From: Microscilla marina ATCC 23134
GTDB taxonomy: Bacteria; Bacteroidota; Bacteroidia; Cytophagales; Microscillaceae
DNA: 64,000 nt
Direction: 5' to 3'
NCBI RefSeq assembly: GCF_000169175.1
Contig: NZ_AAWS01000037.1
Location: 32,790-96,789, forward strand
Position 1 is the first letter of the stretch. The number at the start of each line of letters is the position of its first letter. The notes beneath the pieces were generated by a model. That model saw nothing but the letters and a program-made list of their open reading frames with translations, was not told the DNA's origin and made no database searches. Shown one piece after another: positions 1 to 9,000 of this stretch. Made by a program: the position numbers and the translations under genes.

Positions 1-96
1 TTCTGGTAGGCATCGGAACTCAAAAAGCGAACGATGTTCTATTTTTTATAATCATCAGAAATTGAAATTGATTTAGTACCAGAGTATATTATCATT

Positions 97-714
97 ATGC
101 AAATCATCAAGACTTTCACCATCGTTACTACCTTATTATTGTTGCCCTTCTTAACTTTAAAGGCGCAAACCAGCCATTTATTGGACTATATAGTACTTAA
201 TTCTGGCGACACCCTATATGGTAAAGTAAAACATGTAAATCAGCGCAAAGTGCCCCCCCGATATTATAAAAAGATTCGATTTACTAATACAAAAGGAAAG
301 CGAAAAAAGTATAAAAGGGCTGATGTTGCTGCTTTTAATGTGAACAACACCAACTACGAAGGGTTTTGGCTGAGCCAATCGTCGCGAGGGATGACTCTAA
401 TAAATCCCCAATATGACATTGACCCTAAAAACGGAGAAAGGTATTTTTTGCGGGTAATTAGTAAAGGAAAACTAAGCCATTATTACTTGGAGTGGTGGGA
501 GCAAGGCGAAGCTGGTTCGTCTTGGATGGACTTGTTTAGAAAAGAGAAGGATCAATTTTTCATTAGAGCCACTCAGGGGTTATTCGGCTTAAAAAGAAAG
601 ACTTTAGCCAAATATTTTGCTAACTGCCCTAGTCTCCAAGAAAAAATCAAAAAAAAGCAAATACGTAAAGTTTCGCAAGTGGTAGATTATTACAATAAAA
701 ACTGTGTTGACTAG
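97..714 (+). CDS. Secreted hypothetical protein, 205 aa
   Basis: No function is recognised. Residues 1-24 form a clear Sec signal peptide: a basic start, a hydrophobic run (TLLLLPFLTL) and an AQ cleavage site, so the product is exported, probably to the periplasm. The mature protein opens with a strand-rich stretch containing GDTLYGKV, a phrase I associate with small secreted Bacteroidota proteins of unknown role. It is followed by a very basic segment (about residues 58-75) and a Trp/Tyr-rich middle. It stands alone on the plus strand. A weak CTGCTG/CAGCAG hairpin with a short T run at 775-812 could end its transcript. The ORF is certainly coding-like, but its role is unknown. Confidence 0.75.
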   Translation: MQIIKTFTIVTTLLLLPFLTLKAQTSHLLDYIVLNSGDTLYGKVKHVNQRKVPPRYYKKIRFTNTKGKRKKYKRADVAAFNVNNTNYEGFWLSQSSRGMTLINPQYDIDPKNGERYFLRVISKGKLSHYYLEWWEQGEAGSSWMDLFRKEKDQFFIRATQGLFGLKRKTLAKYFANCPSLQEKIKKKQIRKVSQVVDYYNKNCVD

Positions 715-1414
715 TTTACATTGGGCATTTTGGCGTCTCTTCAATTGGCTATCTTCGACTTGTTATGTTGAGCACTGCTGCCTGTTTTTTTCTTGAACCG
801 ACAGCAGTTTTTGACATCTCACCTCAATGCAAAGCATCTACCTAAAAATGGGTTCTTTAGTTACTAATGACCCCCAAGTAGATTATTTGGGGACTTTATT
901 CCTTTTTTTTCTTGCCTTTTCCACTTGGTTGTTTATCTTTTATCTCGACAAACTTCTTTTGTTCCTCAATGCTTTTACCCTTCAATTCTTGATGTAGTTC
1001 CAGTTCTACTACACGTCGTGTCTCCATATAACTTTGTTACTCAGGTGAGTCCAATTCCAAAAGGGTCTCTACCAGCCCTTTTTCATTGGGTCTTAAGGTT
1101 TGAAGAAATTTCTGAGTTTTAGAATCAGACAATAACTGTTTTATTGGGTGATTTACTAATTACTCAAATAGTGCTAGATAAATGGAACATTCTGATAATT
1201 TAGGAGCTAAATAAATAATGAATCGCGAATACCAATGAATGATTTCAACAATATTGTCTACTGAAGAGCAAACATCTACAGATGTTAAGCCGAAACTCAA
1301 CATTCACTAATTATTGTTTGATACTGTATTACTCATTTAGCCCCTATGTATGATCTGCTATACTTTAAATAGCTCTAGTCAGATAAACAGATGACTTTAC
1401 TTTCCAAGCCATTA
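715..1414. other. Intergenic region, 700 bp
   Basis: No intact gene is seen. It holds a weak hairpin at 775-812, a decayed minus-strand reading frame at 896-1159 (separate entry) and a small CCCCAA/TTGGGG hairpin at 872-892 just beyond the end of that frame. The stretch 1160-1414 is AT-rich with nothing recognisable. The plus-strand open frame at 925-1122 is the shadow of the remnant. Confidence 0.6.
896..1159 (-). pseudogene. Decayed coding remnant with an in-frame stop
   Basis: Read on the minus strand, one frame stays open for 88 codons apart from a single internal TAA. The first part reads like real protein (…FLQTLRPNEKGLVETLLELD…). After the stop the same frame continues through a Met and an acidic/basic helical stretch (METRRVVELELHQEL…) to a lysine-rich end and a TAA stop. 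Composition on both sides of the stop is protein-like, which suggests a gene fragment broken by a nonsense change or the tail of a lost gene. The family is not identified; a transposon- or plasmid-type accessory protein is possible. Confidence 0.4.
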
Positions 1415-2755
1415 TCATTCAAGTACTTCATAGCTTTTCAACAATTTATCAATGTCTTGATCTGTAATAGGTTTTGCGTCGGCTATACTTGAATAAGACC
1501 TTTCGGCGGCCACCGCTTGTTTTATAACCCTGTGTGTATAGCCATTGTCACGAAGCCAGTGCTTGAAGTCGTCTGCTGTATGGGTATAATCGTAATCAAT
1601 TATTTGTTCTTCCGTAAAGCGTGAGGGTAGGTGTTTTTGGGTGTATAGCGTGTCTAAGGCGGCTTTTAGCGCGGCTTGTCCATCGCCTCCCTTTCCTCCC
1701 TGAGAAGTGGGTGACTCATAAAGGGCGTTTGCCAGAAACCCAAACGGGGTAGACGTATCGTAAATATTGAATTGAGCCCGTTGAAGAAGTCCAATATATT
1801 TTTCGATGTTCCACTCATTCGCGTTGAGTATTTGAACTAGCCTGAATAGCCTGCCTGGCTTCCCAGATTCAATAGCGGCATTAAAGGCGTTCTCGAAGGT
1901 TTCGATGGCTCTGTTTAAATAAGCCGTTAACTGATCCAAATTAGTCCAAGTATTGTAAACACCTCCAGTCCTGAGCCCATTCACTCTATTTCCTATAAAG
2001 TTATTAAGGAGTTCTTCGCCTATAAATGAAGAAAGGGCTTGTACTCCTTGTTGCAGCCCTACTTCATTAGACACATCCAATTGGTTGTATATGGTGCGTA
2101 TTTCATTGCCCACAATGCGCAGGCTATCCATATACCTCAACATAAATCGGGCGGCAGATGCCTCTCTAGGGTTGATATGCCCCCCCTCTAATGCCTCGGC
2201 TATAAATTGCTCATGATTGCTTGCTACCTGTCCCTTTGCCTTAGCTTGCTTTACCAAGGTTTCAACGGTCTTAATATCTTTTTCCGAAAACTGCACGCCA
2301 GTAGAGGCTTTCAGTTCGCGTTGTTTCCGAACATAGGGATCTTCTTGGGTAGAAGGATCGTTCGGCTTGGTCGATCCGCTATTGTTGACGCCAATCCGAT
2401 CTTTGGGGTGCAAGGTATGCACCACCTCCCAAGGGTAGACCCCATACAGTTCATGAAACTGTTCTACCAAGCTCCAGTAGCGTTTTGCTCCCTCTTTTAT
2501 CTCCGCCTCCGTTTCGCTTCTGGGCACGAGGTTGTCCAAGGTTTTTATCATATCGGAAGGGGCAGTACCAGCCGCCAAAAGCGTGTCAACGGTATTATTA
2601 AAGCCTGAGGTTGTATCAGATACTGATGCAGGGCTTGCATCATCAAGGGTGATTTCTTTTTTCCTTGCGCCCGACTTGCGTTTGCCAATGATACCATCGG
2701 CATCCATCGTAGCTTTATTTTGTTTTTGTCTTATTTGAGACAGTCGTCTATCCAT
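1415..2755 (-). CDS. Hypothetical protein, 446 aa, last gene of the toxin island
   Basis: No family is recognised. The N terminus (about residues 1-36) is rich in Arg, Lys and Gln and predicted disordered. It is followed by a Ser/Thr-rich linker and, from about residue 80, a largely helical globular region with Trp/Tyr-rich patches. There is no signal peptide or membrane segment. It is the last of three consecutive minus-strand genes downstream of the giant TcA gene; spacings are 46 bp to the 558-aa gene and 16 bp from that to the repeat gene, so co-transcription is likely. All three products begin with a basic disordered tail, which suggests a shared role such as cargo or a packaging tag. 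That role is inference. Confidence 0.7.
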   Translation of the reverse strand: MDRRLSQIRQKQNKATMDADGIIGKRKSGARKKEITLDDASPASVSDTTSGFNNTVDTLLAAGTAPSDMIKTLDNLVPRSETEAEIKEGAKRYWSLVEQFHELYGVYPWEVVHTLHPKDRIGVNNSGSTKPNDPSTQEDPYVRKQRELKASTGVQFSEKDIKTVETLVKQAKAKGQVASNHEQFIAEALEGGHINPREASAARFMLRYMDSLRIVGNEIRTIYNQLDVSNEVGLQQGVQALSSFIGEELLNNFIGNRVNGLRTGGVYNTWTNLDQLTAYLNRAIETFENAFNAAIESGKPGRLFRLVQILNANEWNIEKYIGLLQRAQFNIYDTSTPFGFLANALYESPTSQGGKGGDGQAALKAALDTLYTQKHLPSRFTEEQIIDYDYTHTADDFKHWLRDNGYTHRVIKQAVAAERSYSSIADAKPITDQDIDKLLKSYEVLE

Positions 2756-2801
2756 CGTTTGAGTGTTTTAGGAGTTTCATAAAAAATACCACGGGTTTGG
2801 T

Positions 2802-4478
2802 TTATTGATTAGGCAACGATTTTAAATCTTGTCTGGCTTTTGATATGTCCAGGGCAATGCTAACTATTAAATCATCAAGAGATGCTTGAGCTTGGCTGTC
2901 GTTAGTTTGATTGCCCCGTAATTGTATCGTTCGTTCATTGATCTCCGTTGCGGTGCTAATAAATGTTTCCAAACTTGTTCGGTTGCTACTATCTACCAAG
3001 TTTTTTTGCTGATTATAGAACGTCGCTATGCTTTGAACCGTGTCAAGGTTAAGCAGTGGTGATTGGTCAGTGCTTACCTGTTCAGAGGCATTAGGTTGAC
3101 TATCAATACTTGTTTGAATTGTATCAGAGGGCTCATCCTCTGATGGTGGATAGTAAAAGCTTAGCTTCTCATTAGTTACATCTGTCAATGTATATGTCCG
3201 CTGTTCATTGAGTTTGGCAAAGGGAGCGTAACTGTACTCCGATCTCCAAGTTTTGTTTGCACTATCCGTGAAATATGCCACACTACCCTCGTCTTCTTGA
3301 AGCGCTTTTAATTTGTTGAAGAGTCTTCTGCTGTGAATAGTGACCGTTTTTTTATTTGGAGTGTTACTTGGGTTTGTTTGATCTTTCCCCTTGATCATGG
3401 CATCCACCTGTTCATCAATATTGGTGTCTATTACTATATATAACTCATCTAAGGTTTTTTGACGATGAACCTCCATATTTACGTTGTATTTAGGGTTTTG
3501 TGGTTTAGATTCATCTTTATTCATGACCCAAACTTGTGCTCTATCTATATCATCCAGACGTGGGTCTTTTTCCACTGTTCGATTTGCCCATTTATCCAGT
3601 CCTCCCGAAAAGAATTCATTACCAGCGATATGACCAGTACCAATTACAAGTACTTTCCCATGGGGGTTTTGTGGGCTGTCCATTACAGATTTTATCATGC
3701 CTCCGATGTACTTTTGCCTACTCGAATGTTTGTTGATTTTGTGATTATTGGGATCTCGTTCACTCATCATGTCCACTGATACTACTTTCCAGCCCAGTTC
3801 CCTAGCTTTCTTCACTACTTCTGCCTGATAAAGGTTGTTCCAGGCTGTTCGGCTCCATTCGTCTATCTTGGTGTCAAACTCTGCATCATCCCATTCATTG
3901 AGTGTCAAAGGTCCTTCAATCATCAAAGTTCCTGGTTGCTCGGCACGATCCATCAACAAAGAGGCATAAAGAAATGGTTCTTCTTGGTTATGTTTGTCAT
4001 TGATAATCACTAAATTGCCCCCATCCAATTTAGCAGCTAAATCTTGTATTAAAGCACTTTGTTCAGTGTATAATTCGTCTTCTGTCAATCCGGCAACAAA
4101 CTCATCCCTTAATTTTTTTGTAAAGTCAAGTTCATTAAGTTTATTATCAGGATCTAACACCTCCCTCAATGCTTTTCGTTGTTCTTCTGGGCTTTCATCG
4201 GATATACTCTCATCTTTTATAGTCCCGTTGTCTATAAACCTATCTATGAGAGCACCTACCCATGTTTTTACTGTTTTTTTGTCTACATTTTTTAGACTTT
4301 GCTGTTTTTTTAAAAGTTTCCTACTTTTCTTTTTGTTCTGTTCCTTGAGATAAGCCTGTAGTTCTTTAAAGCTCATACTCCGCTCTTTATTCTTCTTCTT
4401 CTTCTTTTTGGTAGTAGATTTTTCATCGGGCAAGTTAAAGCGAGTTGATTTCTTTTGATCAAGTTTACGATCTGACAT
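2802..4478 (-). CDS. Basic-tailed protein with TIKI/ChaN-like domain, 558 aa
   Basis: Residues 1-80 are extremely lysine-rich (including KKKKKKNKER), with no signal peptide. A globular domain spans about residues 130-340. It carries an NDKHN motif (about 160-164) after a hydrophobic strand, an MIEGP motif (about 186-190) and IGTGHIAG (about 279-286). This arrangement of an early H after an acidic/polar turn, a Glu on a later strand and a second G-x-G-H motif resembles the TIKI/TraB/ChaN/EreA superfamily and related domains in large bacterial toxins. That is pattern recognition, not a search result. The remainder is Ser/Thr/Gln-rich and probably poorly ordered. It lies 16 bp from the repeat-protein gene, so the two are probably in one operon behind the TcA gene. 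A toxin or effector role is inferred from context. Confidence 0.6.
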   Translation of the reverse strand: MSDRKLDQKKSTRFNLPDEKSTTKKKKKKNKERSMSFKELQAYLKEQNKKKSRKLLKKQQSLKNVDKKTVKTWVGALIDRFIDNGTIKDESISDESPEEQRKALREVLDPDNKLNELDFTKKLRDEFVAGLTEDELYTEQSALIQDLAAKLDGGNLVIINDKHNQEEPFLYASLLMDRAEQPGTLMIEGPLTLNEWDDAEFDTKIDEWSRTAWNNLYQAEVVKKARELGWKVVSVDMMSERDPNNHKINKHSSRQKYIGGMIKSVMDSPQNPHGKVLVIGTGHIAGNEFFSGGLDKWANRTVEKDPRLDDIDRAQVWVMNKDESKPQNPKYNVNMEVHRQKTLDELYIVIDTNIDEQVDAMIKGKDQTNPSNTPNKKTVTIHSRRLFNKLKALQEDEGSVAYFTDSANKTWRSEYSYAPFAKLNEQRTYTLTDVTNEKLSFYYPPSEDEPSDTIQTSIDSQPNASEQVSTDQSPLLNLDTVQSIATFYNQQKNLVDSSNRTSLETFISTATEINERTIQLRGNQTNDSQAQASLDDLIVSIALDISKARQDLKSLPNQ

Positions 4479-4494
4479 AATATGGTTAATTTAG

Positions 4495-5838
4495 TTATTT
4501 CAAATTAGTTAAGTTATTTGATTGCATTTCTGTCACCGCATTCCTACGGTTTCTCCCCTCAGGTTTACTTGCTCTTTGGGCACGCCTTCGGGTTTGGGGC
4601 TCATTGATCACCTCCTCGTCGCGTACAAACTGCCCTTTAGTTTTTTCTGCGGCGGTGGCTTCGCTTTCTTTGGGGTAATACACTAGCTCCTCTTTTCCAT
4701 CATCCGACTGGGTTTTTACTGGGTAAAGCACCCTTCCCTGATCATCGGTTTTGGGCTTCAGGTTTTGGGGGAGTACTTCCCTTACTTTTTTCCCCGCATC
4801 TACTGCTTTTACAAATTGCCCTTTTTGAAGTTCCGACGGGGTGGCATCGCTTTCCTGCGGCAGGTAAACCACTTCGCCCTCGTCTCCCAAGGTTGCGTAC
4901 AGGTTACGTCCTTTGAACCATTTGTCTTCTTTGGGGGCATAGCCTTCAATGGCATCTTTGCCAGCGTCTACGTCTTTTACATAGCGTCCCTTCAGGCGTT
5001 CGGCTGGAGTAGCGTCGCTTTTTTGGGGGAGGTAGGTCGTTTTTCCGTCTTCATCAAGCGTAGGGTAAAGGTTGCGTCCCTTATACCAACGATCGGGTTT
5101 GGGGGCGGTACCATCGAGCACCTCTTTGCCCGCCTCCACATCCTTTACAAACTGCCCTTTGAGTAGTTCCGACGGGGTGGCTTCGCTTTTTTGGGGGAGG
5201 TAGGTCGTTTTTCCGTTTTCATCTAGCGTAGGGTAGAGGTTACGCCCCTTGTACCAGCGATCTGGTTTGGGGTCAACACCGTTGAGCACTTCTTTGCCCG
5301 TGTCCACATCCTTTACAAACTGCCCTTTGAGCAATTCCGACGGGGTGGCTTCGCTTTGTTGGGGTAGATAAATCGTTTTTCCGTTTTCATCAAGCGTAGG
5401 GTAGAGGTTCCGTCCTTTGTACCATTTATCTGCTTTTGGCGGTATGCCTGCCGCCACTTCTTTTCCAACGTCTACGTCTTTCACAAACTGCCCTTTGAGC
5501 AGTTCCGAAGGTGTCGCATCGTTTTGTTGGGGCAAGTAAATAGTTGCGCCATCTTTGCCCGCAGTGGGGTAGAGGTTGCGCCCCTTGTACCATTTATCAG
5601 GTTTAGACGAGAACCCTGCCTTGACTTCATTGCTTTTGGCAATACCAGGCTTCTTGGCTGCCCTATTTTCTCTTCTTTTGTTGACACTTGCTCCTCCTTG
5701 TTTTTTGGCAAGAGCGGTAGGACGTTTTTTGGCTGGTCTGTTTAAGCCAGTAAATACGTTTTTAGTATTCCTTTGGCGTTTCAACTTAGCCCGGTTCGCA
5801 TCGCCTCGTTGTCTTTTATGTTTTGCTGACTGATTCAT
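4495..5838 (-). CDS. Tandem 56-aa repeat protein with basic N terminus, 447 aa
   Basis: Residues 1-78 are very rich in Arg/Lys (KHKRQR, KLKRQRN, AKKRP) and predicted disordered. From about residue 79 come five near-identical 56-residue units (168 bp at DNA level), each carrying WYKGRNLYPT, YLPQ, ATPSEL and KGQFVKD. A sixth, degenerate unit keeps LYP, YYPKESEAT and KGQFV. The C terminus is again basic. No Cys, signal peptide or membrane segment is obvious. I do not know this repeat; the phrase pattern suggests small beta-strand modules. It is the first gene downstream of the TcA gene on the same strand, and 16 bp separate it from the TIKI-like gene. High repeat identity suggests recent expansion. 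The function is unknown; adhesin, cargo or scaffold are all possible. Confidence 0.7.
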   Translation of the reverse strand: MNQSAKHKRQRGDANRAKLKRQRNTKNVFTGLNRPAKKRPTALAKKQGGASVNKRRENRAAKKPGIAKSNEVKAGFSSKPDKWYKGRNLYPTAGKDGATIYLPQQNDATPSELLKGQFVKDVDVGKEVAAGIPPKADKWYKGRNLYPTLDENGKTIYLPQQSEATPSELLKGQFVKDVDTGKEVLNGVDPKPDRWYKGRNLYPTLDENGKTTYLPQKSEATPSELLKGQFVKDVEAGKEVLDGTAPKPDRWYKGRNLYPTLDEDGKTTYLPQKSDATPAERLKGRYVKDVDAGKDAIEGYAPKEDKWFKGRNLYATLGDEGEVVYLPQESDATPSELQKGQFVKAVDAGKKVREVLPQNLKPKTDDQGRVLYPVKTQSDDGKEELVYYPKESEATAAEKTKGQFVRDEEVINEPQTRRRAQRASKPEGRNRRNAVTEMQSNNLTNLK

Positions 5839-5885
5839 GAGGGTATGTTTAAAGTTATGATTTGGATGTTGTAAAATTTGAAATA

Positions 5886-6080
5886 AGACCTAACAAGTTT
5901 TCAAAACCTGTTAGTACTCTGGCTTCTAAGTAGGTAAGGTAGAAATTTTGATGGATTTTGCTTACTGGCGATCTTCAAAAATTGAGCATAGCCGTAGCTA
6001 TGGGATATTTTTAAGAGAAGCTAGTGAACAAAAGGCCCAAAATAGCGCTTTAAATATTTAGTGTCCAGAGTACTAGGTCT
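5886..6080. mobile_element. MITE-like imperfect palindrome with 16-bp terminal repeats
   Basis: The right end (6065-6080) read inward is AGACCTAGTACTCTGG. The left end carries the same 16 bases, but split: AGACC at 5886-5890 and TAGTACTCTGG at 5912-5922, separated by a small palindrome. The interior is itself a long imperfect hairpin centred on CATAGC-CGTA-GCTATG (near 5990-6005), whose arms pair loosely back towards the ends. There is no ORF. This is the structure of a non-autonomous transposable element or a folded RNA. It lies between the TcA gene and the repeat-protein gene, so it would be transcribed with them if they form one operon. Confidence 0.6.
5891..5913. repeat. REP-like 23-bp palindrome inserted in a MITE end
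   Basis: The palindrome has arms TAACAAGTTTT and AAAACCTGTTA around a single central C, with one mismatch between the arms. It interrupts the left terminal repeat of the surrounding MITE-like element and leaves TA on both sides, as if inserted at a TA site. Palindromes of this type (an AACCTGTTA-like half site) are frequent dispersed repeats in Bacteroidota genomes as far as I know. It could also form a transcript hairpin. Confidence 0.5.
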
Positions 6081-6094
6081 AAATCAAGATAGGT

Positions 6095-9000
6095 TTATTC
6101 AACTTTTGCCTTGTATGAAGCAATCATCTCTACATTGCTAATCATTGACTTATCCCCCTGTACAGTAAACTTCCACGTAGAACCCTCTTTGGCTACGCTC
6201 AGGTTACCTATTTCTAGGTAAGTACTGTCGGTAAGTTTGGTTTCGTCATTGAGCAAGAATGTAGGCTTTTGATCCCCCTCATAGTCATACTTAAGGAACA
6301 AACCATTTACTTTACTACCACTCATACTAGGGAACATGTCACGGGTAAAGGTAAGCTCCAAGTCTTGTTCATCGCTCAGCATGAAGTTGTTCCAAGCATC
6401 GGTAAAGTTATAAGCAATGTCAACGAAACTAGTGGTATGGTACGGCTTCAAGGCACCTTTCACCGCATTGGCAAAGGCACTTCCTCCTTGCACTGCAGTA
6501 TAGCGCAACTTGATGGTGACATCTAACAAGTCCTTTACATTGTAAGTAAAGCCTTTTTTACCATTGAGTTCCAGTCTCCACAACGACACCGCTCCAGTGC
6601 CTTCAAACGGCAGGTAACGATCGTCGTAATACCTTAGCTCAAACAAACCATTGTTTTCGGTATACTGGTCTACATAAGACAGCGCCACTTGTTGGTTGGC
6701 TTTCCAGTCGTTGCGAATAGACATTGGCTGAGTGCCCTTGGCGTCTAGCAAGTGCTTCACTGCCTTGGTGTCGGGTTCTAGCAACACTTTGTTGTTTAAT
6801 TGGGTAAGCGTAGCATTTACATACTGCCCTTCGCCAATATCAAAAGCCAGGGCAATTGTCTTGACTTGGCGCTTGTAGTGCCCAGGGAAATCATAGTCAA
6901 ACAATGCCTCAGTTAGCCTAAACTCACACACTCCTTTAGACTTGAGTTGCATAAATGCGAGTGGGTCTAGTTCTAACAAGGAGATGTTTTTGGTGATTTC
7001 GAAAGTACGCGAATCTTGCTCTATGTAAGCCTTTTCCATTCGGCTAAGGTCAAAGCCAAGGCTGCTACCCGCCAACAATCCTTTTTTCTGACTGTCCCAA
7101 TAGGTGCCCCCAATGTAGCTCACTTCCGAAGCGGGTGTGCCTGTTTCGAACTGAAAGGCTTTTTCGGCTTGTTTTGCCATGTCGTGCGCCATCTTGTACG
7201 AATCGTAATACATACTTGACAACTTGCTTGACATCCACTGATAGAGTGCTTTGTTAGAGAATTTATCGGTCATAAAGTTGGCGATTGATTGGTTGTTTTC
7301 AATCTCCTTTTTGTGAACTTCCAATTCTCTTTGGGCGACCTCTTTTTGTATTTTGGCGCTCAAAATCTGAATCTCCAATTGTTTGATCTCCCCGTCTGCC
7401 ATGTCTCTTTGCAGTTCCCAGTCTTGCACCGAGCGTTGGTGCTGGGCACGCATCCCCACCAGCTCGCCCGAAGTCATGAGGGCTTCGCCCGTGGTTTGGA
7501 ACGACTCGTTGGTGCTTTCGAGAAACTCGCCCGCTTGCATTCCTCCTGTGGTTACCCCAAAATTGAATGGGCCCATGTTGAACTGAGGCACCACCTTGGC
7601 AATGGCACTTAAGATATAGCCAAAGGCGGCTACCGATTGCAGCGCAATGCCCGCAATCATCAAATCCATCTGTTGGGTTTCTTCGTCGAGCCACCCATCA
7701 CTAATCAAGGTATCATAGTGAAGTTTTTGAAGCTCAGCCGTTTTTTTGCTTTCCTCCAGGTTCTCAATATTCTTTTCTGCCTCCTCAATGTTCTTTTCTT
7801 TGATTTGAGTAGTAAGATGAAGAATATTGTGCTCATTTTTATTTTGAAGAATGCTCAACGCCTCGGCATCTTTCTTTTCGATGGCTGCCAAGAGGTCACT
7901 ACCAAACTGTTCTACCTTTTGGGCAAACTCTTTAGCCTTGTTGAGCATATAGCCAAATCGGTAATGAGGCACTTCCATGGTGAGCCCAGCCAAGGCACTG
8001 CTAAAGCCTCCACCTCCAGCGGCAGCGTTTACTAGCGCCATTGGGTCGATGGGTGGTTGAAACAGCGGCAAGGGTTGTTTGATGCCCATGATGTTGAGGC
8101 TGTGGCGGATTTTATAGAGACGATCTTCTACTCGCCCCCAATAATCAATGAATAGGGAGTTTTCGGGAACAAAAAAGTAAGGGTCTGCTATAGAATCGTG
8201 CACCATGCCCGCAAACGAGAAACTATCATACGCCGAGATAATTTTTTCCTCTTCTTCGTCGTAGTTGGCATTTTCCAAATCAAAGATAAAATCGTAGTCA
8301 TCGTCCAAGCCAGTGTATTGCTTTAGCTCGCTGTATGCCACATCGTCGGATAACACTTTTTCCCCCAGGTTTTCGGGTTTTTTACCCAAGAGGTCATACG
8401 CCAACACATACAACATGCGGGCTTCGTTGATGCTTTCTCTGGTGTATTGACGGAACAACATATCGCCCCAGTCGAGCAAGTTATCGATGTAGTTCATCAT
8501 TATAGCCTTACGGTAGGCGATCTTACGATACTCGGCAATGGTGTGAGGGTCGAACGGATCGTCGAGGTAAGTACTAATTTGTGAAGTGGTGTTTTGCATC
8601 AACTCATAACGATAGTCGAGCTTGGCGCAAATTGCCAACACCTCTTGCAAGTTGGTTTGGGCATTTTCCAACAGCGTTTGCTGGTCGGCATCGTTGCTTG
8701 AGGTGGTCAGGTTGGTTACCGCCAGCGAAAGCTCAGTATAAGTAGGCCAGCTTTCGATGTTGGCAAGGGTTCTGGTCACTTCACCCTCTGCCGAATCGGT
8801 ATAAGTGCCAATAGACACATTGTCTAGCGAGGTATACCCTTGGAACACAGGATTAAACTCAATCAAAAGTGTTGAGAAGCTTTCTAGCTTTGCCCTTGCG
8901 TCATCGCCATCACTGCCAAAGTACTCCAAGCTGCCTTCCATAGAGGTAAGTAAAGCGCTAATGTCGGTGGCAAGGAAAGGCAAGAATTTCCAATAGTTGC

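Noticed and set aside
925..1122. 65-codon plus-strand open frame
   Set aside because: It lies over the minus-strand remnant, has no protein-like composition and no start context; treated as a shadow.
4495..5800. 168-bp direct repeats as a possible CRISPR array or satellite
   Set aside because: Repeats keep one open frame with synonymous variation, so they are protein repeats.
7299..7694. 131-codon minus-strand frame inside the TcA gene
   Set aside because: Wholly contained in the TcA frame, Arg/Gly/His-rich as expected for an off-frame reading of GC-richer codons; no independent evidence.
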